A DNA stretch of 5,987 nt from an uncultured Clostridia bacterium (GTDB taxonomy: Bacteria; Bacillota; Clostridia; Oscillospirales; Ruminococcaceae). Location: assembly GCA_937893735.1 (NCBI GenBank), contig CALBGD010000122.1, positions 1 to 5,987 of the forward strand. Direction: 5' to 3'. The notes beneath the pieces were generated by a model. The model ran no database searches. It saw nothing but the letters and a program-made list of their open reading frames with translations, and had not been told where the DNA came from. A program made the translations under genes and the position numbers. Shown piece by piece: positions 1-5,965 of this stretch (positions are counted from its first letter, which is position 1; every line of letters begins with the position of its first letter).

Positions 1-42
1 TAATACAGCAGACGCCATTAAAGCCGCAATTACTTTCTTCAT
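1..42 (-). CDS. N-terminus of an exported protein or lipoprotein (cut by window edge)
   Basis: Only the first 14 codons are present, reading MKKVIAALMASAVL on the minus strand; the rest lies beyond position 1. Two lysines followed by an uninterrupted small/hydrophobic stretch are the n-region and start of the h-region of a Sec signal peptide. Starts of this style are common on Clostridia lipoproteins, including ABC-transporter solute-binding proteins, but the lipobox or cleavage site is outside the window, so the mature product cannot be named. The start is well supported: GGAGG (48-52) lies five bases upstream of the ATG (40-42), and a consensus promoter lies about 50 bases upstream of the start codon. 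It is a separate transcription unit from the large dockerin gene. Confidence 0.8.
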   Translation of the reverse strand, partial: MKKVIAALMASAVL

Positions 43-74
43 ATAAACCTCCACACCATATTCATCACGTAATA

Positions 75-115
75 TTTGACAAAAACTACTTTTATTATAC
101 TGCTGAATTGTCAAA
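75..115. promoter_or_regulatory. 8-bp inverted repeat around the -10 box, possible operator
   Basis: TTTGACAA (75-82) and TTGTCAAA (108-115) are perfect reverse complements separated by 25 bases, and the midpoint falls on the -10 hexamer. The centres are 33 bp apart, about three helical turns, so a protein dimer or tetramer could contact both arms on one face. A third partial arm, GACAA, lies at 124-128 and forms TTGTC-N11-GACAA with the inner arm. I do not match this to a known regulator's box. The arm near the -35 partly resembles a -35 element itself, so chance is possible in such A+T-rich DNA. Confidence 0.3.
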
Positions 116-122
116 AAGTCAA
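94..122 (-). promoter_or_regulatory. Sigma-A promoter of the left-edge exported-protein gene
   Basis: On the minus strand TTGACT (117-122) and TATAAT (94-99) are separated by exactly 17 bases, five of six and six of six matches to the vegetative consensus. Transcription would begin near position 87 and leave a 5' leader of about 45 bases before the ATG at 42. The -35 overlaps the stop codon (119-121) of the 41-codon ORF upstream, so this gene need not depend on read-through from further upstream. Confidence 0.85.
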
Positions 123-244
123 GGACAAGAGCGGTCCCGGATTTTTTTCAAAAAGTATTTTCTATATAAACGAACACTGCCTGAAGGAATGATCGGGTTT
201 CTCCAGTGCCGCTGGTAGAATGCTTCAAATTCCACGTCGGTCAT
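119..244 (-). CDS. 41-residue ORF, possible remnant of an ECF sigma factor N-terminus
   Basis: Starts at the ATG at 242-244 and stops at TGA at 119-121. The ribosome binding site AAGGAGGG (253-260) is eight bases from the start, the best in the window, which argues that the start was or is used. The first residues, MTDVEFEAFYQRHWRN, look like the first helix of sigma-70 region 2 in ECF sigma factors, where E-F-E-x-F/L-Y-x-R-H/Y-W is common. After about residue 16 the likeness stops; the remainder is basic and runs to an early stop. I read the other two frames beyond that point and found no continuation, so a single frameshift does not explain it. It may be a deletion remnant or a real small protein. 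There is no signal peptide or membrane segment. Confidence 0.45.
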   Translation of the reverse strand: MTDVEFEAFYQRHWRNPIIPSGSVRLYRKYFLKKIRDRSCP

Positions 245-265
245 CGGAGTATCCCTCCTTATATA

Positions 266-306
266 ACGAACTAATTCGTAGAATTGTTGGGTAAAAACGG
301 ATTATA
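266..306 (-). promoter_or_regulatory. Possible -10 box and palindrome upstream of the 41-codon ORF
   Basis: A TATAAT hexamer reads on the minus strand at 301-306, but no convincing -35 lies 16-18 bases upstream, and the T residues may instead be the tail of the hairpin at 310-324. Between it and the ribosome binding site is a 14-bp palindrome, ACGAA-CTAA-TTCGT (266-279), which could be an operator or a small leader stem. Weak evidence overall. Confidence 0.22.
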
Positions 307-309
307 AAA

Positions 310-324
310 GCCTGCTTCGCGGGC
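310..324 (-). terminator. Second hairpin with T tail, likely backup terminator
   Basis: On the minus strand GCCCGC-GAA-GCAGGC forms a six-position stem with one C-A mismatch, followed directly by TTTTAT (304-309). The shape is that of a short rho-independent terminator. It lies about 80 bases after the stop codon of the large gene and follows the stronger hairpin at 349-374, so the two may act in tandem. It could also be a leader hairpin for the 41-codon ORF. Confidence 0.4.
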
Positions 325-348
325 AAAAGGCACTTTTTCAACAAGCTG

Positions 349-374
349 AGGGGCGCTGATTTTACAGCGCCCCT
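349..374 (-). terminator. Terminator hairpin of the large dockerin gene
   Basis: AGGGGCGCTG (349-358) and CAGCGCCCCT (365-374) pair perfectly over 10 bp with a six-base A/T loop. It starts 28 bases after the stop codon at 403-405. The tail after the stem on the minus strand is CAGCTTGTTG, not a clean T run, so intrinsic termination may be incomplete; the hairpin could also protect the 3' end. On the plus strand the stem is followed by TTTT only after six bases, and no plus-strand gene leads into it. Confidence 0.65.
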
Positions 375-402
375 GAATCGTTTTATGAAAGCTGTTCCGA
401 AA

Positions 403-3400
403 TCATGCAATGCCAACTACGCTTTTAAGTATAGCGGCAGCGTCCAGCGCGTTTACTGCGCCGTCGCCGTTATAGTCGCATATCAGCGGATTTGCGCTCT
501 CTGAGATACCAACGATATTCTTTAAAAGAGCCGCTGCGTCCAGCGCGTTCAGTATGCCGTTATTGTCGGCGTCGCCATGAACATCGCTGTATTCGCAGAC
601 CATGACGATATATTCGCCGGCTGCTTCCGCTCCGGTTATTATCGCGGATCCGTCCGCGCCTACCATTGAGCAGCCATGGAATACCAGCTTCTTGTCCACC
701 AGCTTAAATACGTTCGCGAATTGTCCCGCAAATTCCTTGCGGAAGCTGAGCTTTAGATCAGCCGGAATTCCGGTGCCTGCCACCTTGAGATCAGTGCCAA
801 GAACTCCGCGAAGCGCGCTCTTGTCAGCATTCCCCGGGAGCGACGACAGATCTGCGGAGACAGCCGCATTCAGCCTTTCGCCGCTGACTATCCAGCTTCT
901 TATGCTGTCCGCGATGAACTCTGCGCGCAGCTTTCTTTCCATGATCACGCGAATGACCTCCGCCGGAACAGTCGTTTCGCCGTTCAGACTTATCTGCACA
1001 CTGCTGTTTTCAGGGAGCTTGCCAAGCGCGGACGCGATATTCGTCCAGCTCAGCTCCGCGCCGTTCAGCGTCGGATATTTATCTGCCGCTTCTGTAGTGG
1101 AGGGTCGAGTGTAGCCTCCGGAAATTCCGCCGCCGGAAGACTTCTTCTCGAACTCCGCCGCAAATGTGCAGTCAGCAGTCACAGTGAAAGTGTATTTGCC
1201 GTTGGTCAGCGTGACTTTCTTTCCGTCCATTGTAACGGACTTCACCTGATATCCGGAATCCGGAGTTACCGTCAGTGTTACCTCAGCGCCGCTCTCGTAG
1301 GACTTCGTGCCCGGGGTAACTGTACCGTTCGCGCCGGAATTTACCGTTACCATGAAGCTGTTCGCCGGGATCTTTTCGAATTCCGCCGCAAACGTGCAGT
1401 TGGCAGTCACGGTGAAAGTGTATCTGCCGTCAGTCAGCGCGATTTCCTTTCCGTCCATCGTGACGGACTTCACCTGATATCCAGAATCCGGAGTTACCGT
1501 CAGTGTTACCTCGGTGCCGCTCACATAGGACTTCGTACCGGGGGTAACTGTGCCGTTCGCGCCGGAATTTACCGTTACTGTGAAGCTATTCGCCGGGATT
1601 TTTTCGAATTCCGCTGCAAAGCTCCAGTCTACACACTGTTCTATCGGGAATGTGCAGGTGTTGTTGGTAACTTCGATCTCGCTGCCGTTCAGCGCTGCGG
1701 AGCGGAGCTGATAGCCCGGGTCAGGAGTGAGCGTGAGCGTAACATCGTCCCATGAGCCGATGGAATAAACCTGCGTTCCGTCGCTGAGCGTGGTAACGCT
1801 TCTGCCATTGTCAAGCCTGCCGTCAAACGTTACAGTACCGTTTTCCGGCTTCGTTATCCGGAGTATCGAAACGTCTATATAATAAATATAGAATTCATTG
1901 TCGCCGGATACAGGAGTTACCATGAAATGCCTGCCGTCGGAATACTCGCTGACGGGCTTTATTTCAACTTTGTTGAACTCCGCGTCGCTGTACAGCTTAT
2001 CGTCGCCGGGCTTTGCCAGGATCTCATATTCTGTGCCTACATAATACTGACCGAGCGTGTTCTGCGGCGCGTCCTTTACATACACCTTGTCATAGGGATT
2101 CAATATATTCATTGCGATAATGTTGATCCCGCACAGCTCGCCGATATCCGCAGTAACAGTAGTATCGCCGTCTACGGAAATATCGCCGGAATATATCAGC
2201 GTATCGTCATCTAATCCGGGAATAACGCCGTTTATGCTCTTAACGCCGTACTTCGGCTTATTGTTCTGAGTCGGAACGGCGATGTCTATGCCGACTCTCG
2301 CATTTTTCAGAACGACGACGGAAGAATCCGCGGTGGTGCTGTCAAAGGTTCTGGTCATGCCGTTGGGGAACCTCATCGTGACCGAGCTTACCTTGCCGTC
2401 AACAAGGCTCTTTTGCAGACCGGAGGACAGTCCGAGGGTAACATACTGCGGCTCTGAGGTCTTGTACAGTGCCAGATATACCGTTCCATCGCCATTTGCA
2501 GTCAGACGGTATGTACCGTTCGGTGAAATGTCGTATTCCGTCCACTGGCTGGCGTCTGAACCTGCTCCATACCTCATGGTCTCAAATCTGTAATCATCAT
2601 CAGGAATGAGCGTGAGGTCAAAGCTCTCCCCGGAGGGAACAAGGTAATATGCGTCTACACCAGTGCCTGTCATTTCCAGAGGCTTGCCATTATACTCAGC
2701 GGATACGGTGTAGTGATCCATTGCAGGCATATCATAACTGCCCTCGTGATAGAAACCGATCTTATCGGTCGTTACCACGCCGCCGATGGTGACTGAGAAA
2801 TATCTCATCTTATTCGAGCTGTAAACCTGCTTATTATCCAGGACGCCGATTTTCAGAGTTATGGAACTGTCTGCCGAGTTGGGAATATCTGCATCAAGGA
2901 AAGGTCTGTCGTCAGCGTCATAAACCAGACTGAAGACATTCGTAACCAGCTCGCCTGCAAACGTTGAGGAGCTGACTGAATCTATAACTAAATCACAGTC
3001 CTTATAGTCTATGGAAATGAAATCCGAGAGATCAAGCCTGTACTGCTTTCCGCCGAGCAGCTTATATTCCGGATTTTCACCGTCCGGAGAGGATACCGCT
3101 TCATCATACATCACCGCATTGTCGCTGTCAACGGTGAATTTCTTTGTGGAAAGCTTTATCCTCCTGGTGTCGTCTATCGGGATCAGCGCGTCTGCGACTG
3201 CCGGGTTCGTATTATCTATCTCATATGCAGACCCCGCAGATATATTTGTGCCTGAGCGGAATTTAAGGTTATCCGAGCTTTCGACGTCTGCAATGTACGC
3301 CGCGTTGTTGCAATATAATTCTGAAGCAGGAATATCCAGAACTACGCCACGGCGTAAATTGTATCTTTGTCTTGCGTATACCGCATAGTCGCCGCTCCAG

Positions 3401-5928
3401 TTATCGTTCGCCGTGAGCTCACATTCGTTAAGAAAAACATCTTGGGCAACCAGCAAATAATTGTCATCGGCAGCCTCAGGCAGTACATCTATATACAGAT
3501 GGTCAATGATCAGAGTAAAGTCTGTTATTATACCTGTATTCAGGGTAAGGCGATACATATCCTGACCATCTTCCGCACCATTTATAGTGAGGTTGCCGTT
3601 AATAGATTTGATCGCGTTCTCTTTCGCGCTGATAGTCCAGTCTGACTCGACATTGACAGTAACATCACCTTCTACTATTATGCCATTCTGAGCGGTGGTG
3701 ATAAGGGAACCGGAATTTTTCAGCGTAAGCGTTTTTGTGCTGCCGTTCCAGCTCCATGTATCTGCGTCAACGCTGCCTGCATAATCAGCGGCGGTGAACG
3801 TCTTTAAATCATAATTACTGTCGATATACGGCCAGCCATTCGTATTTCTGGTGAATTCCATTGTATGACTGTTGGCTTGGCTTACTTTAAAAAATATCTC
3901 TTTATCGCTTGACATGACCCCGTTAAAGTTGAAGTAAAGGAAATAAGAGCCCACCTTAGCGTTTTCGTTTGCCATAAGGACAAGCACGGCTTCTTTCTTG
4001 CCGGTCGAGTCAGGTATAGTGACGTCGACGCCGATATCGCTCCACTTGAGCGAATTACCGTACTCGTCAAACACAGGGGTATCAATTTTGTCTGCGTCAT
4101 TCATCACAAAGGGATAAGTGAGCGGAACGGTTATTTTCGCGGGAAGTCCCGGGCTTACTGTCAGCGGTTCGGTATATTCTGCATTGCCGGCAATGGGAGA
4201 AAGCACCCTCTTGCCCACATATATCGGGTTTTTACCGCTGTATGTTATGTTGGAGCCGCCGCTCTGGCTCGGGGAATAATACGACCATTTTGAATCCTTA
4301 TATTCGTGAATATAAGCGGTGGAGCTGCTGAACTCAAGGTCAAAGGGCACGCTGTTTATGCACACGTCATAAGCGTCTGAACCGTCAAAAATCAGCGGGT
4401 CTGAATAATCAACATACTCGTCCGCATAAACATTGCCGCAGATAACAGGCGTTTTTCCGCTGCTGCAATCTGAGAATGTAAGACTTTTGGCAGTGTAATC
4501 TGCATATCTGTTCAAGCCGAACTTGTCGTTTATTTGAGCGACCCCGGTCGGCGCATAATAACTGTTTGAAATATCAGGGTCTGATGTTCCCGGCTCATAC
4601 CTATAATTAACGCCAAGATAGCCAGATGTGCCTAAATTGACATTGCAGTTATTTACACTTGTGCCGTCAACGTGGAAATTGTACGGTTCTGTGGTATCAC
4701 TTGTAGTCACAAGGGTGCAGGATTCATAAGAATTACTGCAGGCATTAGAATTCAAGCTTTTATAATCATCTAAATATGCGCCTCCAAAACTCCCGCTGTG
4801 TGCTACAACAGCCAGAGTGGCATCATTGGCTGTTACACCCGAAGCATACAAGGATTTGTCACAAACAAACAGACTGCCGTTATTATTAAAATTCAGGTTA
4901 TCTAAATAAAGCTCGCCGGCTGAGCTGTCGCTGGAATAATAAAACACGCCCTGAAGATCTGTTTCAACGCCGTTTTCGCCGCCTTTCAGCAGACCGTTAC
5001 CGTCTCTGTCGGCGTCAGTCAATATCTGATTGCAGAACACATAGCCGCCGCAGTCGACCTGCTCCTTTGTTGTCACGTTCTTGATATCATCTGTTCTGAG
5101 CCAGTCGATATTATCCATCTTCGGGAGGTACATTACGGAGTCATTATCATCGCAGGTAAGATAAAGCGAACCGTTGTTGCTGTCAGTTATATCGCTGGAG
5201 GTGTCCTGCGAACGGATAACGCAGTCACGATAGTCATATGTTGAAGCTGTCCCTGCTTTTCCCGGCATGAGCGTCTGCAGGTCGAGAAATCCCCTGTATA
5301 CAGTCACTGAAACGTTACTGTCAACAGCCGTTATCGAATCCAGATCAATATAACCATCAGTCATCCAAAAATACTCAGAAGAAAATATGCCTTTCGGGGC
5401 TATTACCTGACCTTTAATGTATGATATGGTATCGGCGCTGAAAACCGTCACAGCCTCGTCGGACAATATAGCGCCGCCGTTATAATCTATGGTACTGTCC
5501 GGGGCGCTGAACAGGGTGCCTGTTCCGGTCGCTTTGATCATTCCCGCGCCCTTGACCGTGAGGTCTTTTTCGGAATACACGAACGTGCCCGAGCTTCCCA
5601 GATCCACAGAAATCGAATTGGAAACCAATACAGTGGGATAGAACTTATCATTCGAAGATTCTATTTCGAAATAGTATGCGCTATCGTCGCCGCCGAGGTT
5701 AAAGGAGTAGCTGTAGCTGCCGTAAAGCTTCAGCGTCTGACCGTCCCAGTACCAGGGTGCGTTCCAGGGTGCTTCGCAACCGTATCGCGGCTCATTTTCG
5801 CGAAGCATGATGTACGCATTATTTGACGCTGCCGCCGTGACCGAGATCACAGGGATAAGCGCCGCGATCATAGCGAGCGCCAGAAGCAGACTTATCAGCC
5901 TGCTTCCAAATGGTTTTAATTTCGTCAT
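403..5928 (-). CDS. Giant secreted dockerin-bearing modular protein, no catalytic domain recognised
   Basis: Encodes 1841 residues when started at the ATG at 5926-5928. That start has AAGGA (5933-5937) four bases upstream and places a clean signal peptide at the N-terminus. An in-frame ATG at 5962-5964 would add 12 residues, but its nearest AAAGGA is only one base away. Order, in 1841-residue numbering: signal peptide 1-34; beta-rich module opened by W59-Y-W-D-G; Ig-like segment about 587-684; second module opened by W725-S-W-N-G; degenerate InlB-B-like repeats about 1073-1447; two 76-residue tandem repeats 1448-1599; Gly/Ser/Thr linker; pre-dockerin domain to about 1780; type I dockerin 1784-1841. 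No glycoside hydrolase, lyase, esterase or peptidase signature was recognised. The dockerin predicts attachment to a cohesin on a scaffoldin or the cell surface. A polymer-binding, adhesive or spacer role is inferred. It appears monocistronic within the window. Confidence 0.96.
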   Translation of the reverse strand: MTKLKPFGSRLISLLLALAMIAALIPVISVTAAASNNAYIMLRENEPRYGCEAPWNAPWYWDGQTLKLYGSYSYSFNLGGDDSAYYFEIESSNDKFYPTVLVSNSISVDLGSSGTFVYSEKDLTVKGAGMIKATGTGTLFSAPDSTIDYNGGAILSDEAVTVFSADTISYIKGQVIAPKGIFSSEYFWMTDGYIDLDSITAVDSNVSVTVYRGFLDLQTLMPGKAGTASTYDYRDCVIRSQDTSSDITDSNNGSLYLTCDDNDSVMYLPKMDNIDWLRTDDIKNVTTKEQVDCGGYVFCNQILTDADRDGNGLLKGGENGVETDLQGVFYYSSDSSAGELYLDNLNFNNNGSLFVCDKSLYASGVTANDATLAVVAHSGSFGGAYLDDYKSLNSNACSNSYESCTLVTTSDTTEPYNFHVDGTSVNNCNVNLGTSGYLGVNYRYEPGTSDPDISNSYYAPTGVAQINDKFGLNRYADYTAKSLTFSDCSSGKTPVICGNVYADEYVDYSDPLIFDGSDAYDVCINSVPFDLEFSSSTAYIHEYKDSKWSYYSPSQSGGSNITYSGKNPIYVGKRVLSPIAGNAEYTEPLTVSPGLPAKITVPLTYPFVMNDADKIDTPVFDEYGNSLKWSDIGVDVTIPDSTGKKEAVLVLMANENAKVGSYFLYFNFNGVMSSDKEIFFKVSQANSHTMEFTRNTNGWPYIDSNYDLKTFTAADYAGSVDADTWSWNGSTKTLTLKNSGSLITTAQNGIIVEGDVTVNVESDWTISAKENAIKSINGNLTINGAEDGQDMYRLTLNTGIITDFTLIIDHLYIDVLPEAADDNYLLVAQDVFLNECELTANDNWSGDYAVYARQRYNLRRGVVLDIPASELYCNNAAYIADVESSDNLKFRSGTNISAGSAYEIDNTNPAVADALIPIDDTRRIKLSTKKFTVDSDNAVMYDEAVSSPDGENPEYKLLGGKQYRLDLSDFISIDYKDCDLVIDSVSSSTFAGELVTNVFSLVYDADDRPFLDADIPNSADSSITLKIGVLDNKQVYSSNKMRYFSVTIGGVVTTDKIGFYHEGSYDMPAMDHYTVSAEYNGKPLEMTGTGVDAYYLVPSGESFDLTLIPDDDYRFETMRYGAGSDASQWTEYDISPNGTYRLTANGDGTVYLALYKTSEPQYVTLGLSSGLQKSLVDGKVSSVTMRFPNGMTRTFDSTTADSSVVVLKNARVGIDIAVPTQNNKPKYGVKSINGVIPGLDDDTLIYSGDISVDGDTTVTADIGELCGINIIAMNILNPYDKVYVKDAPQNTLGQYYVGTEYEILAKPGDDKLYSDAEFNKVEIKPVSEYSDGRHFMVTPVSGDNEFYIYYIDVSILRITKPENGTVTFDGRLDNGRSVTTLSDGTQVYSIGSWDDVTLTLTPDPGYQLRSAALNGSEIEVTNNTCTFPIEQCVDWSFAAEFEKIPANSFTVTVNSGANGTVTPGTKSYVSGTEVTLTVTPDSGYQVKSVTMDGKEIALTDGRYTFTVTANCTFAAEFEKIPANSFMVTVNSGANGTVTPGTKSYESGAEVTLTVTPDSGYQVKSVTMDGKKVTLTNGKYTFTVTADCTFAAEFEKKSSGGGISGGYTRPSTTEAADKYPTLNGAELSWTNIASALGKLPENSSVQISLNGETTVPAEVIRVIMERKLRAEFIADSIRSWIVSGERLNAAVSADLSSLPGNADKSALRGVLGTDLKVAGTGIPADLKLSFRKEFAGQFANVFKLVDKKLVFHGCSMVGADGSAIITGAEAAGEYIVMVCEYSDVHGDADNNGILNALDAAALLKNIVGISESANPLICDYNGDGAVNALDAAAILKSVVGIA
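406..579 (-). other. Type I dockerin (residues 1784-1841)
   Basis: Two 12-residue calcium loops are complete: D1786-A-D-N-N-G-I-L-N-A-L-D1797 and D1818-Y-N-G-D-G-A-V-N-A-L-D1829. Each is followed by a helix, AAALLKNIVG and AAAILKSVVG. The halves are nearly identical, as expected for the two-fold symmetric dockerin that can bind cohesin in two orientations. The Ala-Leu pair at loop positions 10-11 in both halves differs from the Ser-Thr pair typical of Clostridium thermocellum enzyme dockerins, so cohesin specificity is probably different. The protein ends right after the second helix. Confidence 0.93.
580..1131 (-). other. Linker and pre-dockerin domain (residues about 1600-1783)
   Basis: A Gly/Ser/Thr-rich linker (to about residue 1616) leads to a mixed alpha/beta domain containing SSVQISLNGETTVPAEVIRV, then a strand-rich half with VFHGCSMVGADGSAIITG and GEYIVMV. 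Domains of this style (V-x-V-x-x-N-G-x-T-x-V-P-x-E ... G-A-D-G-x-A ... Y-x-V-x-V) are common just before dockerins or wall anchors in Clostridia surface proteins. Their function is not established to my knowledge. I recognise the style only, without a family name. Confidence 0.5.
1132..1587 (-). repeat. Two tandem 228-bp coding repeats (76 residues each)
   Basis: Copy A is 1360-1587 (residues 1448-1523) and copy B is 1132-1359 (residues 1524-1599). The boundary repeats with a period of exactly 228 bp. Over the first 72 residues the copies differ at nine positions (T3M, V22E, T25A, E48K, I49V, A50T, D53N, R55K, N63D) and both contain VTLTVTPDSGYQVKSVTMDG and TFAAEFEK. This is the signature of InlB-B-like repeats recently amplified by duplication. 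Copy number may vary between strains and may be collapsed in assemblies. Confidence 0.9.
1588..2712 (-). other. Degenerate InlB-B-like repeat run (residues about 1073-1447)
   Basis: About four divergent units, starting near residues 1073, 1163, 1268 and 1356. Each follows the pattern strand, G-x-V/T, L-T-L/I-x-P-D-x-x-Y, then a strand and a final V/F-x-A-x-F/Y strand, as in the divergent InlB B-repeat family. The last unit (1356-1447) is closest to the tandem copies that follow, sharing L-T-P-D-P-G-Y-Q and FAAEFEKIPAN. Such repeats usually act as elongated, adhesive or spacer stalks on bacterial surfaces. Confidence 0.55.
2713..3876 (-). other. Beta-rich module 2 with its own closing beta segment (residues about 685-1072)
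   Basis: Opens with W725-S-W-N-G-S-T-K-T-L-T-L, clearly the same motif as in module 1. Rung-like units follow, for example GIIVEGDVTVNVES and NGNLTINGAEDG, typical of a right-handed parallel beta-helix. The end, around GVVTTDKIGF (G1050 to F1059), resembles the end of Ig-like segment 1 (G-V-x-S/T-S/T-D-K). This suggests the protein carries two diverged copies of one helix-plus-sandwich unit. Confidence 0.5.
3877..4170 (-). other. Ig-like segment 1 (residues about 587-684)
   Basis: Begins EPLTVSPGLPAKITVPLTY and ends in a run of alternating hydrophobic strands around GVMSSDKEIFFKV (G670 to V682). Pro/Gly turns and regular strand spacing suggest an Ig-like or fibronectin-like beta sandwich. 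It separates module 1 from the second W-x-W module and may be a spacer. Confidence 0.45.
4171..5826 (-). other. Beta-rich module 1 (residues about 35-586)
   Basis: Opens with W59-Y-W-D-G-Q-T-L-K-L. The W-x-W-(D/N)-G-x(n)-T-L-x-L motif is frequent at the start of extracellular beta-helix-like modules in Clostridia. Short strand-turn units rich in Ser, Thr, Asn, Asp and Tyr follow, such as LTVKGAGMIKATGTG, with few charged helices. An isolated D305-x-D-x-D-G-N loop resembles half of a calcium-binding EF-hand or dockerin loop. The distantly comparable Cthe_2159 carbohydrate-binding family has a parallel beta-helix, but I cannot establish homology by eye. Aromatic-rich stretches would suit glycan contact. 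Confidence 0.5.
5827..5928 (-). other. Sec signal peptide of the dockerin protein
   Basis: The basic n-region MTKLKPFGSR is followed by a hydrophobic core (about residues 11-30, rich in Leu, Ala and Ile) and an Ala-rich cleavage region, VTAAAS. Cleavage is likely after Ala32 or Ala34. No cysteine lies at the site, so this is not a lipoprotein; export to the outside fits the dockerin. Confidence 0.9.
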
Positions 5929-5932
5929 TTTT

Positions 5933-5965
5933 TCCTTGTATGATATAGTTAAGCCCCATATCATA
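5933..5965 (-). promoter_or_regulatory. Leader inverted repeat and ribosome binding site of the dockerin gene
   Basis: TATGATAT (5939-5946) and ATATCATA (5958-5965) form a perfect 8-bp stem with an 11-base loop in the mRNA leader. The stem has only one G-C pair, so it is weak. It ends one base before AAGGA (5933-5937), which serves the ATG at 5926-5928, and it spans the alternative upstream ATG at 5962-5964. No promoter could be supported in the 59 bases available; it must lie largely outside the window. Confidence 0.4.

Noticed and set aside
76..101. Plus-strand promoter starting at TTGACA (76-81)
   Set aside because: The nearest -10-like hexamer, TATACT (96-101), is only 14 bases away, and no plus-strand gene follows. 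The TTGACA is better explained as an arm of the inverted repeat.
125..139. GGAC-GTCC stem between the 41-codon ORF end and the promoter
   Set aside because: Only four base pairs with a seven-base loop and no T tract; too weak to call a terminator.
225..416. Minus-strand 63-codon ORF between the large gene and the 41-codon ORF
   Set aside because: It overlaps the end of the dockerin coding region, runs straight through the terminator hairpins, has no ribosome binding site and has no recognisable protein features.
602..1114. Plus-strand 170-codon ORF
   Set aside because: It lies entirely antisense to the pre-dockerin coding region. Its Ser/Pro/Ala-rich composition is what the complement of that region gives, and it lacks a ribosome binding site.
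1927..3645. Four plus-strand ORFs of 92-125 codons
   Set aside because: All are antisense to the well-supported large coding region, with no ribosome binding sites or domain features; the large protein's modular sequence is intact across them.
3882..4100. Minus-strand 72-codon ORF in another frame
   Set aside because: It is a frame shadow of Ig-like segment 1; the main frame continues unbroken with sensible beta-strand patterning.
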